From Yoonia sp. (GTDB taxonomy: Bacteria; Pseudomonadota; Alphaproteobacteria; Rhodobacterales; Rhodobacteraceae): a DNA stretch of 11,231 nt. A program made the translations under genes and the position numbers. Positions within the stretch are counted from its first letter, which is position 1. Every line of letters begins with the position of its first letter. Location: the NCBI GenBank assembly GCA_020627605.1, contig JAHDGO010000036.1, positions 1-11,231 on the forward strand, written 5' to 3'. Below are positions 6,108-11,231 of this stretch, piece by piece. Below the pieces are notes generated by a model. It made no database searches. It had not been told where the DNA came from and saw only the letters and a program-made list of their open reading frames with translations.

Positions 6108-7697
6108 ATGACCGACCTTGCCCCCCTGCGCCGCGCCCTGCTTTCCGTTTCAGACAAGACCGGGTTGATTGACCTCGGACAGGCGCTGGCGGCACGCGGG
6201 GTCGAACTTTTGTCGACAGGTGGATCAGCCAGGGCGCTGCGCGATGCAGGGCTGGAAGTCCGCGATGTGGCAGAGGTCACCGGCTTTCCCGAAATGATGG
6301 ACGGGCGGGTAAAGACGCTGCATCCGGTGGTGCATGGCGGTCTGCTGGCCCGCCGCGATCTGGATGCCCACCGCGATGCCATGGTCGAACACAACATCGG
6401 GCCAATCGACCTGCTGGTCGTCAACCTCTATCCGTTTGAGGAAACTGTCGCCAAAGGCGCCGATTTCGACACCTGCATTGAAAACATCGACATTGGCGGC
6501 CCCGCCATGATCCGCGCCGCCGCCAAGAACCACGCCTTTGTCACCGTCGTCACCGATGTGCAGGACTATGACGCCCTGCTGTCCGAACTGGATGCCAACG
6601 ACGGGCAGACCACACTGGCCCTGCGGCAGCGACTGGCCCAGACTGCCTATGCCCGCACCGCCGCCTATGACACTGCTGTCAGCACGTGGATGGCCGGGGC
6701 CATCGGGCAGAACACCCCGCGCCGCCGGTCATTCACCGGCACCTACAAGCAGACCATGCGCTATGGCGAGAACAGCCACCAGTCAGCGGCCTTCTACACT
6801 GATGGCTCAGACCGCCCCGGTGTGGCGACAGCCCAACAGCATCAGGGCAAGGAGCTGTCCTACAACAACATCAACGACACCGACGCCGCGTTTGAGCTGG
6901 TGGCGGAGTTCGACCCCGCGAGCGGCCCTGCCGTCGCCATCATCAAACACGCCAATCCCTGCGGTGTGGCCCGAGGTGCGACCTTGCTGGAGGCCTATCA
7001 GAATGCTTTCAACTGCGACCGCACCAGCGCGTTCGGCGGGATCGTAGCCTTGAACCAACCGCTGGACGAAGAGACCGCCAAGGCGATTGTCGAGATTTTC
7101 ACCGAGGTCGTGATCGCGCCCGGTGCCTCTGACGCGGCCAAGGCCGTCTTTGCCGCCAAGAAGAATCTGCGCCTGCTGACAACGGACGGTTTGCCAGATG
7201 TCACCGCCCCGATCACCACCTATCGGCAGGTCGCCGGTGGCATGCTGGTACAGGACAAGGACACAGGCTTTGTCGGCATGGATGATCTGAAGGTAGTGAC
7301 CAAGAAGGCCCCGACCGATGCACAGATGGAAGACCTGCTGTTTGCGTGGAAAGTCGCGAAACACGTCAAATCCAATGCCATCGTCTATGTGAAAGATAAG
7401 GCCACCGTCGGTGTCGGCGCTGGCCAGATGTCACGGCTCGACAGCGCGCTGATTGCCGCCAAGAAGGCCGAACGCATGGCAGAGGCGATGGACCTGCCGG
7501 AGCCGCTGACCAAAGGCTCTGCCGTGGCCTCTGACGCTTTCTTCCCCTTCGCTGACGGGTTGATGGAGGCCGCAGCCGCAGGCGCCACCTGCGTGATCCA
7601 GCCCGGCGGCTCGATGCGCGATGATGAGGTGATCGCAGCGGCGGATGCGGCAGGCATCGCCATGGTCTTTACCGGCATGCGCCACTTCCGGCATTAG
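6108..7697 (+). CDS. purH: Bifunctional AICAR formyltransferase / IMP cyclohydrolase PurH
   Basis: This 529-residue cytoplasmic enzyme carries out the last two steps of de novo purine synthesis, AICAR to FAICAR using 10-formyl-THF, then ring closure to IMP. The N-terminal IMP cyclohydrolase (MGS-like) domain shows LLSVSDKTG at 11-19, STGG at 36-39, GRVKTLHP at 66-73, NLYPF at 106-110 and [13 protein letters not shown] at 130-142. The transformylase domain shows MRYGENSHQ ending at 225, SYNN at 251-254 and IKHANPCG with the catalytic Lys280-His281 pair. It ends in GMRHFRH, typical of the family. The ATG at 6108 is chosen because GAGGA (6098-6102) sits 5 bases upstream; the in-frame TTG at 6096 overlaps that site. 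The lspA start is 10 bases after the stop, so coupling is likely. Nothing is missing or unusual. Confidence 0.97.
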   Translation: MTDLAPLRRALLSVSDKTGLIDLGQALAARGVELLSTGGSARALRDAGLEVRDVAEVTGFPEMMDGRVKTLHPVVHGGLLARRDLDAHRDAMVEHNIGPIDLLVVNLYPFEETVAKGADFDTCIENIDIGGPAMIRAAAKNHAFVTVVTDVQDYDALLSELDANDGQTTLALRQRLAQTAYARTAAYDTAVSTWMAGAIGQNTPRRRSFTGTYKQTMRYGENSHQSAAFYTDGSDRPGVATAQQHQGKELSYNNINDTDAAFELVAEFDPASGPAVAIIKHANPCGVARGATLLEAYQNAFNCDRTSAFGGIVALNQPLDEETAKAIVEIFTEVVIAPGASDAAKAVFAAKKNLRLLTTDGLPDVTAPITTYRQVAGGMLVQDKDTGFVGMDDLKVVTKKAPTDAQMEDLLFAWKVAKHVKSNAIVYVKDKATVGVGAGQMSRLDSALIAAKKAERMAEAMDLPEPLTKGSAVASDAFFPFADGLMEAAAAGATCVIQPGGSMRDDEVIAAADAAGIAMVFTGMRHFRH

Positions 7698-7707
7698 GGG
7701 CATTGTG

Positions 7708-8181
7708 ATGCGGTTAATGTATTGGACAGCCTTCTGGATCTTCCTGCTGGATCAGGTGACGAAATATGTCGTCGTCCACTGGCTGGGGCTGATCAATGAC
7801 GCCGATGGGCGGATCGCGGTCTGGCCACCGTTTCTGGAGTTCCGCATGGCGTGGAACCGCGGGGTGAACTTTGGGCTTTTTGCCGATTTCGACATGCGCT
7901 GGGTGCTGATCGGTGTCGCATTTGCCATCACCGGTTTTGTCATCTGGTGGCTGTCGCGGATCGGCGGGACCAAATGGGTCTATGTCTCTGGGGGATTTCT
8001 GATCGGCGGGGCCATGGGGAATGTCATCGACCGGCTGCTTTACGGTGCTGTGGCGGATTTCCTGAACATGTCCTGCTGCGGGATCAACAACCCCTATGCC
8101 TTCAACGTGGCTGACATCGCGATCTTTGTCGGCGCGGTCGGACTGGCCTTTCTGGCCGACGACAAGAAGAAAGCGGCGTGA
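7708..8181 (+). CDS. lspA: Lipoprotein signal peptidase (signal peptidase II)
   Basis: This 157-residue inner-membrane aspartic protease removes signal peptides from diacylglyceryl-modified prolipoproteins. Family motifs are in order: LDQVTKY at 14-20, MAWNRGVNFGLF at 47-58, GGAMGNVIDRLLYGAVADF at 100-118 with catalytic Asp108, and FNVADIAIF at 122-130 with catalytic Asp126. Four membrane segments are apparent (about 4-24, 64-85, 90-106 and 124-141), and the tail DDKKKAA is polar, facing the cytoplasm. The segment between the two aspartates carries a Cys-Cys pair (SCCGINNPY); it is not a defect. The ATG at 7708 is preceded by AGGGG (7696-7700), which overlaps the purH stop, 7 bases away. The next gene encodes a probable lipoprotein, a likely substrate. 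Confidence 0.96.
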   Translation: MRLMYWTAFWIFLLDQVTKYVVVHWLGLINDADGRIAVWPPFLEFRMAWNRGVNFGLFADFDMRWVLIGVAFAITGFVIWWLSRIGGTKWVYVSGGFLIGGAMGNVIDRLLYGAVADFLNMSCCGINNPYAFNVADIAIFVGAVGLAFLADDKKKAA

Positions 8182-8235
8182 CCTCGCCCGAACGATAGGC
8201 TAGAGATTGGCTCGCCAAGAGCAAAGAAAGTGACC

Positions 8236-8433
8236 ATGCGCGCAACTGCCTTCTTCCTGATCCTGACCGCCCTTGCCGGGTGCAGCCGCAGCGACGATGG
8301 CCGTATGCCGTTCCGCGCCATCGGGCCAGAGCAAAGCAGCTTTCTGGTGACACCCGCTGACCCGCTGGTCGTGCCGCCTGTGCTGACATTGCCTGCGCCA
8401 ACACCCGGCGGCGGCAACCGCGCCACGCAGTAA
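8236..8433 (+). CDS. Small lipoprotein resembling the N-terminal part of DUF3035 (BamF-like) proteins
   Basis: A 65-residue protein starts MRATAFFLILTALAGC, a lipoprotein signal peptide with lipobox LAGC (residues 13-16, Cys16 lipidated). The remainder is short and proline-rich (FLVTPADPLVVPP, LTLPAPTPGGGNRA). This matches the N-terminal pattern of DUF3035 proteins, which in this order commonly follow lspA and have been linked to the Bam outer-membrane assembly machinery as BamF. Those proteins usually continue for roughly another hundred residues; here a stop comes just after PGGGNRATQ. The usual PDEF signature is also blurred to EQSSF. It is either a naturally short form or a truncated remnant; the intact signal peptide and lipobox argue for a working gene. 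The GTG at 8230 is an alternative start with the same frame. Mature protein would be about 50 residues anchored in a membrane. Confidence 0.68.
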   Translation: MRATAFFLILTALAGCSRSDDGRMPFRAIGPEQSSFLVTPADPLVVPPVLTLPAPTPGGGNRATQ

Positions 8434-8460
8434 CCCCACCTCACATCCGCGTATGGCACC

Positions 8461-8488
8461 TTGAAGGATGCGCCAGTCGGCGTAGGTT
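8461..8488 (+). promoter_or_regulatory. Candidate sigma-70-type promoter before the M16 peptidase pair
   Basis: TTGAAG (8461-8466) and TAGGTT (8483-8488) are separated by 16 bases in the 85-base gap before the first M16 gene. The -35 hexamer and spacing equal those of the candidate promoter before the SdhAF4 gene. The -10 matches the consensus only at its first two and last bases. Initiation near 8495 would leave a leader of about 24 bases. Confidence 0.33.
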
Positions 8489-8518
8489 CCTTGGCAACCA
8501 CAGTTGAAAAGGGCACCC

Positions 8519-9850
8519 ATGAAACGATTGCTTGCCAGCCTCACGATGCTTGTTACCGCCACGACGGCCAGTGCCGAAGAGGTCACGACCTACACCCTTG
8601 ATAACGGGATGGAGGTTGTGGTGATCGAAGACCACCGCGCGCCCGTCGTCGTGCATATGGTCTGGTACAAGGTCGGGTCAGCGGACGAACCTGTTGGCGC
8701 GTCTGGCGTTGCGCATTTTCTGGAACATCTGTTGTTCAAGGGCACCGATGTGCTGGCCCCCGGTGAATTTTCGGCCACCGTCGCCGCCAATGGCGGCAGC
8801 GACAATGCCTTCACCAGCTATGACTACACGGCCTATTTTCAGCGCGTTGCAGCTGACCGTCTGGAACTGATGATGCAGATGGAAAGCAACCGCATGAACA
8901 ACCTGCGGATCACCGAGGCCGATGTCGAGACAGAGCGACAGGTCATTCTGGAAGAGCGTAATCAGCGAACCGAAAACAGCCCCAATGCGCTGGCGCGCGA
9001 ACAGTTCGCCGCCGCCCTGTACCAGAACCACCGCTACGGCGTGCCCATCATCGGCTGGAAGCACGAGATGGAAGACCTCAGCCTGCAGGACGCGCTGGAT
9101 TTCTATGACCTCTACTATGCGCCCAACAATGCCGTGCTTGTTGTCGCCGGTGATGTTGAACCCGACGCGGTTCTTGCACTGGCAGAGCAGTATTACGGCG
9201 TGATCCCGGCCGAGGACCAACTGCCGGTGCGCGAACGCCCCAGCGAACCCCCGCAACGGGCAGAGCGTCGGATCACCTATGTTGATCCCCGCGTCAGTCA
9301 GCCCTTTCTGATCCGCAACTATCTGGCCCCGGAACGCGATCCCGGCGCGCAGGAAGAAGCTGCAGCACTGGTCTATCTGGCCGAGCTGCTGGGCGGGTCG
9401 CCATTTTCCTCTGATCTGGGGCAGGCGCTGCAATTCGACAGCCAGACCGCGATCTACACGAACGCCAGCTATTCCGGCAGCAGCCTTGATACGACGGTTT
9501 TCTCTTTTGCCGTTGTCCCATCAGAGGACGTGACCCTGTCAGAGGCTGAGGCGGCGATGGATCAGGTCATCGCCGATTTTATGGACAGCGAGATCGACCC
9601 CGCCCGCATGGACAGCATCCGCACGCAGTTGCGCGCGTCAGAGGTCTATGCCCTCGATGATGTTTCCGGGCTGGCCCGCCGCTATGGCGCCGCCCTGACA
9701 CAAAGCCTGACGGTGGATGATGTGCAGGCTTGGCCACAAATCCTGCAAGAGGTCACGGCAGAGGAAATCAAAGCAGTCGCTGCCAAAGTGTTCAATCGCG
9801 ACCAGTCGGTGACCGGCTGGGTCGTCTCAGAAGAAGCGGAGGCCATGTAA
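8519..9850 (+). CDS. Secreted M16 family zinc metallopeptidase, catalytic partner
   Basis: A 443-residue protein with a Sec signal peptide (MKRLLASLTMLVTATTASA, cleavage probably after ASA), so periplasmic. The peptidase domain begins TYTLDNGMEVVVIEDHRAP. It contains the inverted zinc motif HFLEH at 66-70, where His66 and His70 bind zinc and Glu69 activates water, followed by LLFKGT. The third ligand is expected in VILEERNQRTEN, Glu145 or Glu146. The second, M16_C-like domain starts near 185 (YYAPNNAVLVVAGDV). Length and architecture match the short, two-domain M16B (processing-peptidase-like) bacterial group, which degrades or trims peptides inside a two-subunit chamber. The ATG at 8519 has AAAGGG (8508-8513) 5 bases upstream; the TTG at 8504 would add residues before the signal peptide. 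The stop overlaps the next start by one base (TAATG). The physiological substrate is unknown. Confidence 0.94.
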   Translation: MKRLLASLTMLVTATTASAEEVTTYTLDNGMEVVVIEDHRAPVVVHMVWYKVGSADEPVGASGVAHFLEHLLFKGTDVLAPGEFSATVAANGGSDNAFTSYDYTAYFQRVAADRLELMMQMESNRMNNLRITEADVETERQVILEERNQRTENSPNALAREQFAAALYQNHRYGVPIIGWKHEMEDLSLQDALDFYDLYYAPNNAVLVVAGDVEPDAVLALAEQYYGVIPAEDQLPVRERPSEPPQRAERRITYVDPRVSQPFLIRNYLAPERDPGAQEEAAALVYLAELLGGSPFSSDLGQALQFDSQTAIYTNASYSGSSLDTTVFSFAVVPSEDVTLSEAEAAMDQVIADFMDSEIDPARMDSIRTQLRASEVYALDDVSGLARRYGAALTQSLTVDDVQAWPQILQEVTAEEIKAVAAKVFNRDQSVTGWVVSEEAEAM

Positions 9851-11160
9851 TGCTGCGTCTTTTCCTTGTCCTCTGCCTGAGCCTGATGGCGACCATTGGC
9901 CGTGCCGAAATTGATATCAAAGAGGTGACATCCCCCGGCGGCATCAACGCCTGGGTGGTCGAGGAGCCCTCGATCCCATTTGTCGCTTTGGAAATCCGCT
10001 TTCGCGGCAGCGCGGCGCTTGATCTGCCCGGCAAACGCGGGGCCACCAATCTGATGACCGCCCTTCTGGAAGAAGGCGCAGGTGACATGGATGCGCAGAC
10101 ATTCCAGCGCGCGCGTGAGGATTTGGCCGCGCGGTACAGCTTTCGTGCCTTCGACGACACGTTATCGATCTCTGCCGAATTCCTGACTGAAAATCAGGAC
10201 GAAGCGCTGGCGCTTTTGCGTGCAGCTTTGACCGACCCGCGCTTTGATCAAGAGGCGCTGGACCGGGTCCGGGCGCAGGTCTTGTCAGGCATAGCCAGTG
10301 ACGCCAAGGACCCCAACAGCATTGCCGGTGCGGTTTTTGATGCCGCAGCCTTTGGCGAACACCCCTATGGGACCTCGCCAGACGGGACATTGGAAAGTGT
10401 CACTGCATTGACGCAGGATGACATGTTCACCGCCCACCGCAACGCGCTGACCCGCGACAGGCTGTATGTGTCGGTTGTCGGTGACATCACCGTGGCAGAG
10501 GTCGGCCCGATGCTGGATGATCTGCTGGGCGAATTGCCTGCCGAAGGCCCCCCCTTGCCCGAAGATATCGCCTTTGGGCTGGAAGGTGGCGTGACCATCG
10601 TGGATTATGAAACGCCGCAGTCGGTTGCGCTGTTCGGCCATGCGGGGCTGAAACGCGATGATCCTGATTTCTTTGCCGCCTATATCCTGAACCATGTGCT
10701 TGGCGCTGGCGGGTTTGAATCGCGGCTGATGACCGAAGTGCGCGAAAAGCGCGGGCTGACATACGGCATCCGCACATTCCTTGTGCCGAAGTTTCATGCC
10801 GAAATGATGCTGGGTTCAGTTGCCTCTTCCAACGCCACAGTTGCCGAAGCCATCGCCGTGACCCGCGATGAATGGGCGCGGATGGCCACAGAGGGGATGA
10901 CCGCCGAGGAACTCGACCTCGCCAAGACCTATCTGACGGGCGAATACCCGCTGCGCTTTGACGGCAATGACGAGATTGCAGGGATCATGGTCGGCATGCA
11001 GATGATCGGGCTGCCACCGGATTATGTGGTCAACCGTAACGATTTCATCGAAGACGTGACACTGGAAGACGTGAACCGCGTCGCGGCAGAGCTGTTACAG
11101 CCCGACGACCTGCATTTCGTGGTGGTTGGTCAGCCGGAAGGGTTGGAAGCGACGCAATAG
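9850..11160 (+). CDS. Secreted M16 family protein, non-catalytic partner
   Basis: A 436-residue protein with a Sec signal peptide (MLRLFLVLCLSLMATIGRA), so periplasmic. It is the same M16 fold: PGGINAWVVEEPSIPFVALE, GKRGATNLMTALLEEGAGDM, DRLYVSVVGDITVAEVGPML. Where the catalytic partner has HFLEH, this one has NLMTA (67-71), so both zinc His and the Glu are gone and it cannot be a zinc peptidase itself. It keeps REKRGLTYGI (298-307), whose Arg and Tyr, as in the substrate-binding subunits of mitochondrial-type M16 heterodimers, contact peptide backbone and complete the partner's active site. The ATG at 9850 shares its A with the upstream TAA, so translation is coupled, supporting a 1:1 complex. 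The stop at 11158-11160 is followed by a 71-base tail with an inverted repeat. The function as partner is inference from motifs and gene overlap. Confidence 0.93.
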   Translation: MLRLFLVLCLSLMATIGRAEIDIKEVTSPGGINAWVVEEPSIPFVALEIRFRGSAALDLPGKRGATNLMTALLEEGAGDMDAQTFQRAREDLAARYSFRAFDDTLSISAEFLTENQDEALALLRAALTDPRFDQEALDRVRAQVLSGIASDAKDPNSIAGAVFDAAAFGEHPYGTSPDGTLESVTALTQDDMFTAHRNALTRDRLYVSVVGDITVAEVGPMLDDLLGELPAEGPPLPEDIAFGLEGGVTIVDYETPQSVALFGHAGLKRDDPDFFAAYILNHVLGAGGFESRLMTEVREKRGLTYGIRTFLVPKFHAEMMLGSVASSNATVAEAIAVTRDEWARMATEGMTAEELDLAKTYLTGEYPLRFDGNDEIAGIMVGMQMIGLPPDYVVNRNDFIEDVTLEDVNRVAAELLQPDDLHFVVVGQPEGLEATQ

Positions 11161-11195
11161 CGGCGATCTGATTGCGCCAAATTTGATCGGCTTGC

Positions 11196-11216
11196 CTGAA
11201 TTTCCAATGAATTCAG
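11196..11216 (+). terminator. AT-rich inverted repeat after the M16 pair, possible terminator
   Basis: CTGAATT (11196-11202) and AATTCAG (11210-11216) form a perfect 7-bp stem with a 7-base loop, 35 bases after the stop. The sequence that follows is pyrimidine-rich (CTCTTTCCCCT) but has no proper T run, and the stem is AT-rich and weak. It could end the + strand operon, or be an operator for a gene beyond the window. Confidence 0.3.
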
Positions 11217-11231
11217 TCATCTCTTTCCCCT

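Noticed and set aside
8196..8201. TAGGCT as a -10 element before the small lipoprotein gene
   Set aside because: The sequence 16-18 bases upstream is GC-rich (AGCGGCG) with no -35 resemblance.
8678..9433. 251-codon open frame on the minus strand
   Set aside because: It is antisense to the first M16 gene, whose HFLEH motif and domain order prove the + strand frame. No family motif is seen in the translation.

Overview
The window looks like a chromosomal segment from a roseobacter-type alphaproteobacterium (order Rhodobacterales). This rests on the GC-rich coding, the run rsmB, heparinase-like gene, purH, lspA, short DUF3035-like lipoprotein, paired M16 peptidases, and a DUF1674 gene divergent from rsmB. 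The genus cannot be fixed from sequence alone. No tRNA, rRNA, CRISPR array, insertion sequence or phage gene was seen. Coding is dense; no gap exceeds about 100 bases.

Left part (1 to about 2,658) is an accessory-looking cell-surface region. The C-terminal part of a large secreted RTX calcium-binding protein runs in from the left edge on the + strand. It meets, tail to tail with a 4-base overlap, a minus-strand gene for an outer-membrane polysaccharide export lipoprotein of the Wza/BexD type.

Middle (2,754 to 7,697) is mostly housekeeping. A 58-residue SdhAF4 (DUF1674) succinate dehydrogenase assembly factor on the minus strand is divergent from rsmB, the 16S rRNA m5C967 methyltransferase. 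Next on the + strand come a heparinase II/III-like protein with no visible export signal and purH, which performs the last two steps of IMP synthesis.

Right part (7,708 to 11,160) is a cell-envelope group on the + strand. It holds lspA (lipoprotein signal peptidase), a very short lipoprotein resembling the N-terminal part of DUF3035/BamF proteins, and two secreted M16 zinc-peptidase-family proteins whose genes overlap by one base. The first M16 protein keeps the HxxEH zinc site; the second lacks it and carries the R...Y pair typical of the non-catalytic partner, so they probably form a heterodimer. From rsmB to the second M16 gene, seven genes share one direction with gaps of at most 85 bases, so much of the run may be co-transcribed. 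A candidate internal promoter lies before the M16 pair.

I found no convincing unknown multi-gene system. The points most worth a second look are the abbreviated DUF3035-like lipoprotein, the apparently cytoplasmic heparinase-like protein, the stand-alone polysaccharide exporter beside an RTX gene, and the small SdhAF4 gene that length cut-offs would miss.
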